A stretch of DNA of 64,000 nucleotides from Catonia carolina (Eukaryota > Arthropoda > Insecta > Hemiptera > Achilidae). The translations under genes and the position numbers were made by a program. Below the pieces are notes generated by a model, which saw nothing but the letters and a program-made list of their open reading frames with translations, did no database searches and was not told the origin of the DNA. The DNA is taken from NCBI GenBank assembly GCA_035578175.1, contig JAQMRL010000003.1, forward strand, positions 91,366,469-91,430,468, in the 5' to 3' direction. Shown in pieces: positions 62,401 to 63,481 of this stretch. How positions within the stretch are numbered: position 1 is the first letter of the stretch; the number at the start of each line of letters is the position of its first letter.

Positions 62401-63274
62401 TTTATTATATTTATATAATATTTAACTATTCTTCATATATATATATATATATATATATAACTAATGATTATTTCGCAGACTATGCTCAAATAGTGCATGA
62501 AAAACTATTAAATTACTTTTAATAATTAGATGATTTCATTAATACACATCTTCACTTCTGCATTGTTGCATAAATTCAAATTTAGAGGAGCCAGCATGTT
62601 ATATTATAATGGTCAGTGCAACTGTCATTGATGCTGGAGGTTTCAATGCTATTCAGGTCTGACATTTTTTATCCCTCATTTTCATCTGACATTTTAGCCC
62701 ACAGGCTATTATCACTTAACTATAATACCAACATTAGTCTTAGTATGCATAAGAGTCGAACGTAAAACAAGAAATTGTAAAACAAATTTATAAATAGTAT
62801 TGCTTATTTTCTCTCCAGCTTCTTGTACAAGCAAATACTTAAAAAATTAAAAAAGGAATAACATTTTGATAATCATTTCAGAAGTTTAAATGTGGAAGTT
62901 CTTTATCCGTAAAAATATGCCAGAGAATTTTGTCTTGAAATGAAAACAGGTAAACAGATTTTCTAAAATTTTGTTATTTACAAATTATAGTTTAATCACT
63001 TCAAATTTGTCCCTAATCAACTTTCTGTTAAAATGTTTGGGGCTGCCTCAATGATGGTTCTCAAAATTTTTAATAGCTAATGGAAAATAAAAATTTACTT
63101 TTGACTTTTGTACCTTTATTAAAATAGAATTAAATTTTCTTTTTAGGACTTCAATGTGCGAACGAGGTTGGGAAATGATCGAACATTTAGTAGAGCTTGG
63201 GGTTGGTAGACATCCGATTGTTTGGGTTGGACACTCAAAAGGAGGATTGTTTGTCAAACAAATGCTAGTACATG
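10837..63274 (+). CDS. SERAC1-like serine esterase gene, split (partial, 3' end beyond window)
   Basis: Whole locus, assembled from four exons: 10837-10914, 52261-52445, 56164-56920 and 63147-63274. From ATG 10850 the joined coding sequence is 1135 nt (378 codons plus 1 nt) with no stop, and every intron has GT-AG ends and matching phase. The C-terminal half matches the SERAC1 family of alpha/beta hydrolases: a [10 protein letters not shown] strand-turn (residues about 152-161), a CWPKDWLP block (about 299-306) and a GHSKG nucleophile elbow with Ser366. Known members act in mitochondrial/ER lipid remodelling (human SERAC1 in phosphatidylglycerol and cholesterol handling); that role is family knowledge, not seen here. 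The Asp and His of the triad and the rest of the fold must lie downstream. The N-terminus is hydrophobic and unlike the ARM-rich N-terminus of vertebrate SERAC1, so this may be a separate insect paralogue group. Intron 1 would be about 41 kb. Confidence 0.85.
10915..11594. other. Start of intron 1, AT-rich
   Basis: Begins with the donor GTAAGT at 10915. Nothing recognisable until the family A copy at 11595. Confidence 0.5.
11595..12345 (+). repeat. Family A, copy 2
   Basis: Co-linear with copy 1: cctgaacctt, tggtctgtgtgtgaataac, tctcaagaacagaatattg, an 'atcaaaatttgtcaactgg' block, and cgcttagtttatcgtc. A second partial copy of the internal taaaagttgtag/cgcttag segment follows at about 12185-12330, so the 3' part looks duplicated. 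Confidence 0.75.
12346..12745. repeat. Degenerate tandem repeat (about 110-125-bp units)
   Basis: At least three units carry ttcttgacttccggttttg-like, cactaactttttgt and gaaaacNgtttNttgccatctctt motifs in order. cttccggt recurs near 12380, 12500 and 12620. It directly follows family A copy 2 and may be that element's expanded 3' end. Confidence 0.7.
12780..13070 (+). pseudogene. LINE ORF2 C-terminal remnant, plus strand
   Basis: The frame reads [20 protein letters not shown] and [15 protein letters not shown], a stop, then [16 protein letters not shown]. The kIRECd...IEKLGy.kkT..dkIS pattern is typical of the post-RT basic tail of insect non-LTR elements. It ends in an AAT-rich tail (13060). 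Confidence 0.6.
13572..13957 (-). repeat. SINE-B copy 1 (near complete)
   Basis: On minus: tgcccataacaggcaggtgg at the 5' end, gtgtaaaagactctagtcag, ccctgtagtgaatgaagtga, the block ttttccactcagtgaggaag, catggtaaaccacctcactc, and the 3' end ccagcctttcagctgatgac plus aacaaccaa. Same family at 30178, 31762, 38359, 53929 and 63482 (minus). Confidence 0.85.
13958..14230. other. Locally GC- and CpG-richer segment, unknown
   Basis: 14075-14170 is markedly richer in C/G and CpG than its surroundings (tccgactggtcgcccgaaag, cccggaggccgttccgtag). A 62-codon minus frame (14002-14190) gives [20 protein letters not shown], which I do not recognise. It could be a retrotransposed gene fragment or part of an unknown repeat. 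Confidence 0.3.
14231..15030. other. AT-rich DNA, nothing recognised
   Basis: No coding, TIR or SINE structure detected. Confidence 0.5.
15035..15300 (-). repeat. SINE-B, decayed copy
   Basis: In the order seen on plus: gataagactggtttgaacta, ctcactaattttaaaggtat, gacagatctcttaagaagca, cacttacaagtgaaaccttt and cttcattcaccagtagtagg, the minus-strand order of the family with many substitutions. A further fragment lies at about 15440-15560 (cgtcacttcattcaccatat). Confidence 0.55.
15561..16249. other. AT-rich DNA, nothing recognised
   Basis: No supportable feature. The minus frame at 16112-16306 has no family likeness and overlaps repeat D. Confidence 0.5.
16250..16545 (+). repeat. Dispersed repeat D, copy 1
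   Basis: Homologous along its length to 41030-41300: taaataaac, gtaacNacgac, ccagaatagtatcaccatcg, atttacttcgcaaaatctcg, aattccgaaagtttcctctt, tgtttaaggacaa and attggatcaaa. No coding capacity; class unknown. Confidence 0.7.
16908..17035 (+). repeat. tRNA-like SINE (subfamily with ggtctggcatttttt)
   Basis: Head ggccggccagttggtgtagt, B-box ccgggtccgattcccggtt, then ggtctggcattttttcatct. The same post-B-box text occurs at 21440 and 61650, so these three form a subfamily. Confidence 0.75.
17036..18084. other. AT-rich DNA, nothing recognised
   Basis: A 96-codon frame at 16979-17269 begins inside the SINE and is treated as chance. No other structure seen. Confidence 0.5.
18085..18915 (-). pseudogene. 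Decayed Jockey-type reverse transcriptase
   Basis: The minus-strand translation gives [20 protein letters not shown] (RT motif around Gly-Ser-Ile-Leu), with stops thereafter, then a [17 protein letters not shown] block and a WKPHIS-like block. These match the order of motifs in the better-preserved copy at 35917-37398 ([30 protein letters not shown]). A (GA)n tract interrupts it at about 18440-18465. Confidence 0.7.
18916..19799. other. AT-rich DNA, nothing recognised
   Basis: Short frame 19029-19241 has no family likeness. Nothing else seen. Confidence 0.5.
19800..20225 (-). pseudogene. GC-rich island with histone-type 3' stem-loops, possible histone gene relic
   Basis: This about 420-bp block is far more GC- and CpG-rich than its surroundings. 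On minus, two perfect histone-mRNA-type stem-loops (consensus GGYYCTTYTNAGRRCC) occur at 19935-19920 (GGCCCTTTTCAGGGCC) and 19870-19857 (GCCCTTTTCAGGGC), each followed by ACA/ACC-rich flank. Upstream (20090-19960, minus) an interrupted similarity to the H2B C-terminal coding sequence is suspected: gagctagNcctgaacNcgNNgta, gccgag, ccgtcac. No intact histone frame exists. The 124-codon frame 20100-19726 is not histone-like. A neighbouring Jockey fragment on the same strand means it could instead be retrotransposon 3' sequence. Confidence 0.35.
19920..19935 (-). promoter_or_regulatory. Histone-type mRNA 3' stem-loop
   Basis: Minus strand GGCCCTTTTCAGGGCC: a 6-bp stem with the TTTC tetraloop and the A/C-rich flanks of replication-dependent histone mRNAs. 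A second copy is at 19857-19870 and a weaker relative between them (ggtcattctcaggac). Confidence 0.55.
20260..20345 (-). repeat. Short Jockey-like fragment
   Basis: Plus text taacgtaaaagggagcacttg, then tgtcgtaagaattttgact and cgttggatttttgaaatta, is a near match to 36118-36185 in the Jockey ORF (C-terminal third), same orientation. Confidence 0.6.
20346..21364. other. AT-rich DNA, nothing recognised
   Basis: A CT/TTC-rich patch at 20820-20860 is the only local bias. No gene seen. Confidence 0.5.
21365..21550 (+). repeat. tRNA-like SINE
   Basis: Degraded head, B-box tcgggttcgattcctggtc, then agatctggtattttttcatc, tcatctatcacccttcatcg and gcaaaactgtccgacgtata. Co-linear with 61585-61755. Confidence 0.75.
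21775..22707 (-). pseudogene. LINE reverse-transcriptase 3' region, split by an insertion
   Basis: On minus, 22707-22447 encodes [20 protein letters not shown]...[37 protein letters not shown], the 'sdI.sRI..A...F' and 'G.ETW' blocks downstream of the RT palm in insect non-LTR elements. After a 330-bp interruption, 22110-21775 continues with RWVDKI-, [18 protein letters not shown] and RGRQRL-like blocks, the known C-terminal order. Stops and a frameshift show it is dead. Confidence 0.7.
22111..22444. mobile_element. Insertion inside the LINE remnant
   Basis: About 330 bp of unrelated AT-rich DNA beginning (TTTA)n interrupts the LINE between its 'ERKRIKA' and 'RWVDKI' blocks. The (TTTA)n start suggests the 3' tail of a minus-strand retroelement. 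No clear target duplication was resolved and the insert's identity is unknown. Confidence 0.45.
22708..23360. other. AT-rich DNA, nothing recognised
   Basis: No exon-like or repeat structure identified. Confidence 0.5.
23365..23905 (-). pseudogene. Second LINE reverse-transcriptase remnant
   Basis: Minus frame 23901-23614 gives [42 protein letters not shown] and [12 protein letters not shown], matching the 'f.YLG..i......ki..f......i.rtl' and 'lLYG.E.W' blocks of RT C-termini. An internal tandem duplication repeats EVMAA. The less conserved tail continues to about 23365. Confidence 0.75.
23940..24260 (+). repeat. Probable LINE 5'-UTR-like segment
   Basis: GC-richer block: ggctctatgtggcacccag, gggcccctgtttagggtaca, aaacctaggagttgggtct and gcagccccgacattgctctt. 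From memory such cacccag/gggtct text resembles 5' leader sequence of insect RTE-like elements. No frame is present, so the assignment is weak. Confidence 0.35.
24713..25285. mobile_element. piggyBac-like non-autonomous element with TTAA duplication
   Basis: TTAA at 24709-24712 and 25286-25289 flank the inverted ends CCTTTCAGTACC (left) and CCCTTTCAGTGCC (right, reverse complement). This is the TTAA target and CCC-type terminus of piggyBac transposons. No transposase is present. It contains a nested SINE-A at 24885-25055. The right half recurs at 34590-34825. Confidence 0.8.
24885..25055 (+). repeat. SINE-A copy nested in the piggyBac-like element
   Basis: tccgttgggtagtgattagc (A-box-like), ggtcccgggtttgattcccg (B-box), then ggtctggaactttaacacct, the body gtggctaatgaccaagctgt, ending ttttaataaactaaaaaaaa. 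One of the best-preserved copies here. Confidence 0.85.
25290..25903. other. AT-rich DNA, nothing recognised
   Basis: No supportable feature. Confidence 0.5.
25904..26560. mobile_element. TIR element with ~165-bp inverted repeats and TA duplication
   Basis: TA at 25902-25903 and 26561-26562 flank ends ccgggtgtctcacggaat and ccgggtgttccacagaat (right reversed). Arms of about 165 bp pair with roughly 85% identity, including cttcccacgaataaatga and aatcattagaaaa. The core contains a tRNA-like block (26125-26205, B-box-like gtggttcgaatcaatc). A mariner-type MITE is likely. Related termini occur at 61850-62392. Confidence 0.8.
26563..27340. other. AT-rich DNA, nothing recognised
   Basis: No coding or repeat signal identified. 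Confidence 0.5.
27345..27485 (+). repeat. Dispersed repeat E, copy 1
   Basis: Matches 38085-38290 in reverse orientation: agctggtcactgaatgaagt, tcgcccacctaatcggtgtt, tttctaccagctgatagact and gggctggccggatgg. GC-richer than its surroundings; class unknown. Confidence 0.6.
27645..28590 (+). repeat. Family A, copy 3 (most complete)
   Basis: About 945 bp. The left end is ttactttctctggcctata and the right end is tgcattggcaagagaaagg followed by gagtgtttcacaccag. ctttctct at the left and agagaaag at the right form a short, imperfect inverted repeat. The interior has all family blocks. No open frame; class unresolved. Confidence 0.8.
28591..30177. other. AT-rich DNA with one weak tRNA-like block
   Basis: At 29085-29115 a B-box-like cttgggttcgattaccggct suggests a decayed SINE head. 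Otherwise nothing is recognised in about 1.6 kb. Confidence 0.4.
30178..30585 (+). repeat. SINE-B copy 2
   Basis: ccataacagccaggtggaat at the start, atggtcagccaattatatga, gaacagaagaggtagaggtg, gatcctgtggtaaacgaagt, tccactcagtgagtaagga and the end agctgatctgaacaacacaa. The 3' block is duplicated (gatctgaacaacacaactga twice). Confidence 0.8.
30586..31761. other. AT-rich DNA, nothing recognised
   Basis: No supportable feature. Confidence 0.5.
31762..32165 (+). repeat. SINE-B copy 3 (near complete)
   Basis: Full order: cataacggacaggtggagtg, atggtcagtcaattaaatga, aacagaagaggtataggtgt, cagatcctgtggtgaatgaa, ttttcagagggcccggcatg, ttttccactcagtgaggaag, gcaatggtaaaccacctcac, tttcggctgttgacctaaac. 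The 74-codon frame within is fortuitous. Confidence 0.85.
32440..32628 (+). repeat. Dispersed repeat F, copy 1
   Basis: Blocks aaagacaaagcgggtgtttt, gcaggctaatttgcaaacct, actgaacggattttcatgaa, attttgtcagcgtatt, attcacagcaacattttatt and cctaatgaagatttttata are the reverse complement of 47332-47515. Both copies end directly at a (TG)n/(CA)n tract. Confidence 0.7.
32629..32778. repeat. (TG)n tracts flanking a ~95-bp spacer
   Basis: (TG)n at 32629-32650 and 32740-32778 enclose a spacer with gtaggtaatgtttaagtaga and gaaaattatcaaaacgtcg. The same spacer, reversed, recurs between (CA)n tracts at 46980-47200. Confidence 0.8.
32779..32990 (+). repeat. Family A, truncated copy 4
   Basis: Starts at the (TG)n tract and continues with gaatatcgtacgaatttgat, ttcatcaaaatcaatcaacc, ggaagtagaagtttgt, gattttttatt and aaatcgcctcatttac, then stops. 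Confidence 0.7.
32991..33770. other. AT-rich DNA, nothing recognised
   Basis: A 68-codon frame (32952-33158) has no family likeness. Nothing else is seen. Confidence 0.5.
33771..34593 (-). repeat. Family A, copy 5
   Basis: Plus text begins ggtgtaaaacactcacacga and ctttctcttgccaatgcaaa (the family right end reversed), runs through aactaggctcagtatagaaa, acctaccctatcttgtagat and ttccggttgaccgattttga, and ends at acacacacagaccaatcgc. The left terminus is replaced by a piggyBac-like fragment. Confidence 0.8.
34590..34825 (+). mobile_element. piggyBac-like element, right half only
   Basis: Near-identical to 25060-25285: ttttgaatatttttagtgt, tttttgttacgaacacaata, gtcggcaatggcaggcttta, cgaaataagggctggcact and the terminal gtttcggcacagtaagggc. 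No TTAA follows the end, so the terminus is mutated or truncated. Confidence 0.7.
35724..37398 (-). mobile_element. 5'-truncated Jockey-clade retrotransposon nested in the mariner element
   Basis: The insertion is bounded by a 12-bp target duplication, gacgcattcttt (35712-35723 and 37399-37410). The T-run at 35721-35739 is the poly(A) tail of a minus-strand element. The 3' UTR is 35740-35916. The ORF runs to the 5' truncation point in a (TA)n-like stretch. The insertion splits the transposase frame exactly at DAFF. Confidence 0.9.
35917..37398 (-). CDS. Jockey-type reverse transcriptase (5'-truncated ORF2)
   Basis: The minus frame is open from the truncation point (37398) to a stop near 35917, about 490 codons. 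It begins before Met 37122 with ...[31 protein letters not shown], the standard RT start (NkKSPG.D). Motifs in order: [38 protein letters not shown] (first catalytic Asp); [26 protein letters not shown] (YADD active site); [22 protein letters not shown]; then a C-terminal domain to IMRRQN. It would synthesise cDNA by target-primed reverse transcription. The endonuclease domain and ORF1 are missing, so the copy is not autonomous. No in-frame stop is visible, suggesting a fairly recent insertion. Confidence 0.92.
   Translation of the reverse strand: MHIYICIYHISFVHESLLAPLPLSLPPAPFKPSEISNLIRSLPNRKSPGYDLITAEVLQNLSRKGILFLTFIFNSILRTTKIPIQWKFSYIKMILKPSKPPHDPSSYRPISLLPLCSKMFEKLLLPRILTYVEEFQVVPLHQFGFRNRHSTIHQLHRVVDFLATALERKQYASGVFFDVSQAFDRVWIDGLLFKLRFLPSTYYLILQSFLSERHFSVSQGSAQSGCMPLLAGVPQGSILAPLLYNIYTSDIPLCPMTTMASYADDTVILSSSESHDNVSLNLQNHLNTLELWFKNWRIKINATKTVQVTFSLRKQVCPPVYLYGAPLPQHDKIKYLGLYIDKRLTWNQHVNETRKTLDARRKQLYSLISRSSKLPLHLKLLVYKCYLRPVWMYSSQIYCCAKPSVILKIQRFQSKLLRQITSAPFYVTNDTLHTDLNVPYTNDVFLRTYTRFKKKLPNNPNQLIVDLDTPDLPTAPIRRLKRLWSRDIMRRQN
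37771..38084. other. AT-rich DNA, nothing recognised
   Basis: Short interval between the mariner element and repeat E. Confidence 0.5.
38085..38290 (-). repeat. Dispersed repeat E, copy 2
   Basis: Reverse orientation of 27345-27485: cgggccagcccagtcagtca, ggtagaaagtcgc, taacactagtcgggcaagcg and tggtgaccagc, extended by ggggtccctgttcaacaatt and aaatacagcgataagcagcg. Confidence 0.6.
38359..38522 (+). repeat. SINE-B copy 4, internally deleted
   Basis: The 5' end cataacaggcaggaggagtg joins directly (after tgcttctcc) to the 3' half cttttccattcagtgaggaa...cggctgatgacctgaacaac. About 220 bp of the middle is lost. Confidence 0.8.
38523..38829. other. AT-rich DNA, nothing recognised
   Basis: No supportable feature. 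Confidence 0.5.
38830..39632 (-). repeat. Family A, copy 6, with (CA)n expansion
   Basis: Plus text runs from gtgaaacactcgcatacttt / tctcttgccaatgcaagtaa through aaactaggctctgtagagaa and ttctggttgaccgattttga to aatatattcataaataggt. A pure (CA)n (39434-39487) followed by (GA)n (39488-39500) sits between gatattctgtt and the ccatgttttttgg block, where copy 3 has only tctgtgcgtatgtgtgg. Overlapping Thr-His and Cys-Val frames here are microsatellite artefacts. Confidence 0.85.
39633..41029. other. AT-rich DNA, nothing recognised
   Basis: A G-run (39683-39692) is the only compositional oddity. Confidence 0.5.
41030..41305 (+). repeat. Dispersed repeat D, copy 2
   Basis: Same strand and order as 16250-16545, diverged by substitutions and small indels: atatgcgcctaaataaactt, catcagaatagtagcaccat, atttacttcgcaatatcccg, cgaaagtatcctctttacaa and attggatcaaacc. 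Two unlinked copies establish a repeat family. Confidence 0.7.
41306..42050. other. AT-rich DNA, nothing recognised
   Basis: Frame 41563-41757 has no family likeness. Nothing else seen. Confidence 0.5.
42051..42372 (+). repeat. SINE-C copy 3
   Basis: acccaccgggtaggtctagg, gatgaaggttcctggttcaa, cagtggttaccggtgtgctt, ctgcctgagtctgtacatga and catcctcatctcattgggtc, co-linear with the other two copies. Confidence 0.8.
42580..43060. repeat. AT-rich foldback (long inverted repeat)
   Basis: Arms 42684-42822 and 42832-42972 mirror each other: aagaaacgctattatttaac / gttaaataatagcgtttctt, cacagacattacagttaaaa / ttttaactgtaatgtctgtg, and aaaagcgtggctcattaata / tattaatgcgccacgctttt. The AT-rich arms extend with lower identity outward. 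It would form a nearly perfect hairpin about 140 bp long in RNA or single-stranded DNA. Confidence 0.8.
43061..44412. other. AT-rich DNA, nothing recognised
   Basis: At 43140-43240 a GC-richer patch (gtgtgcaaagtttgattcat, agatttgatggatccaagag) might belong to an unrecognised element. Otherwise nothing. Confidence 0.45.
44415..45108. mobile_element. TIR element (MITE), ends TGAGTGGTGTTATG
   Basis: Left end tgagtggtgttatggaataa + ggagtcaacccacatt; the right end is its inverse (aatttgtgggttgactcctt, then tttgcataacaccactca). TA flanks both ends, the mariner-type target. About 695 bp; no coding capacity. Confidence 0.8.
45308..46510. mobile_element. TIR element with CGCATGCG subterminal repeats, carrying a nested pogo/Tigger-like remnant
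   Basis: The ends gatgcggttttgtttgtgcg + atcgtcgcatgcg and, reversed, aatgcggtttcgttttgagc + gatcgtcgcatgcg form a ~35-bp TIR. CGCATGCG or GCATGCG recurs five or more times near both ends. A perfect-arm palindrome (catggcgttct...agaacgccatg) lies at 46433-46472. A minus frame from 46269 ([20 protein letters not shown]) may be the element's own first exon, cut by the nested element. The superfamily is unresolved (PIF/Harbinger or hAT-like). Confidence 0.65.
45425..46162 (+). mobile_element. pogo/Tigger-like element remnant, nested
   Basis: The right terminus reversed is cagtaaactcccggtaatcc next to TA (46163-46164), the typical CAGT-rich 'ccggttatccg' pogo end. The left side has gggttaaccgaaacccaggt + tatccgaaacg. 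At 45853 a short frame starts [13 protein letters not shown], like the N-terminus of jerky/CENP-B-type pogo transposases, but it breaks at once. The left boundary is approximate. Confidence 0.6.
46511..46976. other. AT-rich DNA, nothing recognised
   Basis: Short frames only. Confidence 0.5.
46977..47331. repeat. Compound (CA)n/(CG)n/(TA)n microsatellite with a repeated spacer
   Basis: (CA)n at 46977-47014, 47096-47110 and 47202-47310, mixed with GC-alternating (cgcgcgcgcgcg at 47265-47282), then (TA)n to 47331. The spacers 47015-47095 and 47111-47195 share aagNtttgataaNttctcccgcg-like and cttcaacaNNaNtac motifs, so the block is a tandem array of about 100-bp units with internal CA tracts. 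The same spacer occurs once at 32651-32739, reversed. Confidence 0.8.
47332..47515 (-). repeat. Dispersed repeat F, copy 2
   Basis: Reverse complement of 32440-32628 (cttcattagggcccttaagg, ttcatgaaaatctgttcagt, attagcctgcacaaaaacc). Joined to the (TA)n/(CA)n tract as in copy 1. Confidence 0.7.
47516..48274. other. AT-rich DNA, nothing recognised
   Basis: No supportable feature. Confidence 0.5.
48275..48662. mobile_element. TIR element (MITE), possibly hAT-like
   Basis: Left arm gaatcacgaccaattaccga, then atcgatacttttttgtgtgc, tgaatcggatatgaac and ttttccccgcaaatcaccat. The right arm is its inverse with substitutions (cagggcccgtcaccgattgt reversed). Arms are about 130-150 bp. CAGGGC-type ends hint at hAT, but no clear 8-bp duplication was found. 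Confidence 0.7.
48663..49234. other. AT-rich DNA, nothing recognised
   Basis: A slightly GC-richer patch at 48765-48860 has no identity I can support. Confidence 0.45.
49235..49945. repeat. Inverted repeat pair of ~30 bp
   Basis: ctctatttcacgttcagaat + gcagtac (from about 49240) and its inverse gtactgcattctgaacgtga + aattgac (from about 49912) bracket about 640 bp of AT-rich DNA. This could be two opposed copies of an unknown repeat or a MITE with eroded ends. Confidence 0.5.
49946..50812. other. AT-rich DNA, nothing recognised
   Basis: Minus frames 49766-50005 and 50098-50289 have no family likeness. Confidence 0.45.
50813..50850. repeat. Perfect short hairpin
   Basis: gctagtgtaaaaag and ctttttacactagc (14-bp arms) flank gacgatcg. 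The arms are perfect, unusual for random DNA, but no element boundary was found. Confidence 0.7.
50851..51109. other. AT-rich DNA, nothing recognised
   Basis: Nothing supportable. Confidence 0.5.
51110..51175 (-). repeat. Family A terminal fragment
   Basis: aatctggtgtgaaacactca + ctcgactttttcttgccaat is the family right end reversed. It then leaves the family after about 55 bp. Confidence 0.65.
51176..51546. other. AT-rich DNA, nothing recognised
   Basis: No supportable feature. Confidence 0.5.
51547..52195 (+). mobile_element. Tc1-like element, internal deletion derivative
   Basis: TA at 51545-51546 and 52196-52197 flank inverted ends containing gtcctagacaaaattaacgc (left) and gtccaggacaaaattaacgc (right, reversed). 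The plus strand keeps only the transposase C-terminus: [29 protein letters not shown], stop, then [16 protein letters not shown] text and [13 protein letters not shown], matching the WP..SPDLNPIE and MPRRm.aVI.a.G blocks of Tc1 transposases (third catalytic residue region). The N-terminal two-thirds is gone. Confidence 0.85.
52261..52445 (+). CDS. SERAC1-like gene, exon 2
   Basis: The acceptor tgtgttacag ends at 52260 and the donor GTATGT starts at 52446. The frame starting at 52262 is open across the exon and gives 61 codons ([14 protein letters not shown]... to ...IRFMSA), ending in phase 1. The last G joins GA of exon 3 to make Gly. Two hydrophobic runs ([15 protein letters not shown] and [10 protein letters not shown]) separated by a basic stretch suggest a membrane or organelle-targeting segment; this is inference. 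The exon lies 65 bp downstream of a Tc1-like element. Identity follows from phase agreement with exon 3, not from a recognisable motif. Confidence 0.7.
52446..53110. other. Intron 2, 5' part
   Basis: AT-rich intronic DNA after donor 52446. Nothing else recognised until the family A copy. Confidence 0.5.
53112..53560 (-). repeat. Family A, truncated copy 7, with (CA)n expansion
   Basis: Plus text acctaccttatcctgtagag, acttccggttgaccgatta, tgttccgttcttaagatatt, then (CG)n/(CA)n at 53385-53420, then caatcgctaaaaacatgatt and cgtgtagatccggtgaaaac to atatattcataaaggct. The 3' half of the family is missing. Confidence 0.75.
53561..53928. other. AT-rich intronic DNA
   Basis: No supportable feature. 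Confidence 0.5.
53929..54332 (+). repeat. SINE-B copy 5 (near complete)
   Basis: tcataacagataggtggagt, catggtcagccaattaaatg, agaacagaagaggtagaggt, cagaccctgtggtgaaggaa, ttttccactcagtgaggaat, caatggtaaaccgcctcact, and the end tttcagctgatgacctaaac + aacag. Lies in intron 2. Confidence 0.85.
54333..54920. other. AT-rich intronic DNA
   Basis: No supportable feature. Confidence 0.5.
54921..55541. mobile_element. TIR element, ends TAATTGAATAGGTGTCCGG
   Basis: Left taattgaataggtgtccgga + agaatggc; the right end inverse is gcccttcttccggacaccta + ttcaatta. Internally at 55153, ctgttaactctccgtattcg + tggattttttaattcgcgg resembles a pogo/Tigger terminus, so a second element may be nested. Confidence 0.75.
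55542..56163. other. End of intron 2
   Basis: Frames at 55602-55793 and 55878-56099 have no likeness to known families. A pyrimidine-rich stretch leads into the acceptor at 56163. Confidence 0.5.
56164..56920 (+). CDS. SERAC1-like gene, exon 3 (start of the hydrolase domain)
   Basis: The acceptor (tgtgtttaag, ending 56163) and donor (AG|GTAAGC at 56921) bracket 757 nt, open throughout (251 full codons). Order: [18 protein letters not shown]; a linker; [19 protein letters not shown], the first hydrolase strand with the HG oxyanion motif; a long Ser/Asn/Asp/Glu-rich insert (about residues 175-295); then [18 protein letters not shown] and a [12 protein letters not shown] block. The CWPKxWL...DCP.lRII pattern is characteristic of SERAC1. 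The insert, about 120 residues, is longer than the short spacer I recall between these blocks in human SERAC1. The exon ends in phase 2 and joins exon 4 as Arg. Confidence 0.92.
56921..57948. other. Intron 3, 5' part, with (TA)n
   Basis: AT-rich; (TA)n at 57929-57948 immediately precedes the foldback element. Nothing else recognised. Confidence 0.5.
57949..58959. mobile_element. 1-kb foldback MITE with ~440-bp arms
   Basis: Ends cagggtgattcatgaagttc and its inverse gaacttcatgaatcaccctg, flanked by TA inside (TA)n. The left arm (57949-58398) and right arm (58518-58959) are inverted and almost identical, including tcgttagcgagttacagcta and ttaaggggcgaattcaatca. The centre repeats gagaaaaccagtgtcaaatg from within the arm. 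The CAGGGTGAT terminus is shared with the mariner element at 35112. Being in intron 3, it would be transcribed as a very long hairpin. Confidence 0.9.
59004..59650. mobile_element. TIR element (MITE), ends AATTGAAGAGCTTAGTGG
   Basis: aattgaagagcttagtggat + gaaggtgctatgtaaca at the left; the right end inverse is tgttacatagcaccttcatc + cactcagatcttcaatt. About 645 bp, no coding capacity, 45 bp after the previous element. Confidence 0.75.
59651..60004. other. AT-rich intronic DNA
   Basis: No supportable feature. Confidence 0.5.
60005..60482 (-). pseudogene. LINE ORF2 C-terminal remnant between (ATT)n tracts
   Basis: The minus frame is open for over 116 codons: [34 protein letters not shown], a Gly run from a C10 tract at 60300-60310, then [19 protein letters not shown] and a basic tail [17 protein letters not shown]. 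The RRRL.FYGHI.Rm...RL block is the conserved end of non-LTR RTs. (ATT)n at 60005-60033 (tail side) and 60465-60482 border it. Confidence 0.75.
60483..60769. other. AT-rich intronic DNA
   Basis: No supportable feature. Confidence 0.5.
60831..61192 (+). other. Unidentified open segment with acidic motif
   Basis: A tttatttacag-type acceptor precedes 60831. A frame then reads [20 protein letters not shown] and [20 protein letters not shown], open to 61192. The acidic NSEDED pattern resembles the N-terminal parts of some transposases (piggyBac/Harbinger types), but no family motif confirms this. aaaggcggga and tcccgccttt form a short inverted pair at 60971-61020. It does not fit the phase or content of the SERAC1-like gene. 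Confidence 0.25.
61193..61584. other. AT-rich intronic DNA
   Basis: No supportable feature. Confidence 0.5.
61585..61755 (+). repeat. tRNA-like SINE
   Basis: tcaaggctgcctcgtggtgt, an anticodon-arm-like ctggctgctaagccag (6-nt loop, so not a functional tRNA), the B-box cccgggttcaattcccggtc, then aggtctggcatttttccatc, tcatctatcacccttctcat and the end gcaaaacagtctaacataaa. Head resemblance to tRNA-Ser(GCT) is inference. Confidence 0.75.
61850..62392. mobile_element. TIR element related to 25904-26560
   Basis: The right end reversed is ccgggtgtcccacgaagagt; the left end ccgcatgtcccatgaaaagg is its diverged partner. Arms of about 140 bp include attaatatgtcggacggatc, ctggaaactgtacagtt and gcttataattaatcaaaata / inverse. 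Same CCGGGTGT terminus as the MITE at 25904. Confidence 0.75.
62437..62458. repeat. (TA)n microsatellite
   Basis: Eleven TA units. Confidence 0.9.
62585..62760 (+). repeat. tRNA-like SINE, decayed
   Basis: ggtcagtgcaactgtcattg (cf. gtcagtgcaactgacttctt at 16930), a damaged B-box, then caggtctgacattttttatc, ttttcatctgacattttagc and gtcgaacgtaaaacaa. Co-linear with 16908 and 61585. Confidence 0.6.
62761..63146. other. End of intron 3
   Basis: AT-rich intronic DNA leading to a pyrimidine-rich acceptor. Nothing else recognised. Confidence 0.5.
63147..63274 (+). CDS. SERAC1-like gene, exon 4 (catalytic serine)
   Basis: The acceptor (ttctttttag, ending 63146) and donor (GTAAGT at 63275) bracket 128 nt. 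The first base completes Arg from exon 3, followed by 42 open codons including [18 protein letters not shown] and [14 protein letters not shown] is the GxSxG nucleophile elbow and aligns with the equivalent GxSxG elbow of SERAC1 proteins. The exon ends in phase 1. Tyrosine/proline-rich blocks expected next in the family (the YSVPHxGS region) are not found before 64000. Confidence 0.92.
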
Positions 63275-63481
63275 GTAAGTAAAATAACTAATACTATTCT
63301 AAGCTAAATTAAATTTCAATTATTCAACATTTTTTTCAATATTTATAATATAAACGAGAATTGAAAATTTATTAAGTCAACTACCGGTTAAAAACATGTC
63401 AAAAATTATTAAAGATAAAATAACACGTTCTTCAACATTACTTTATTAATAATTAAATATCTTTAATAATAATTTAATATG

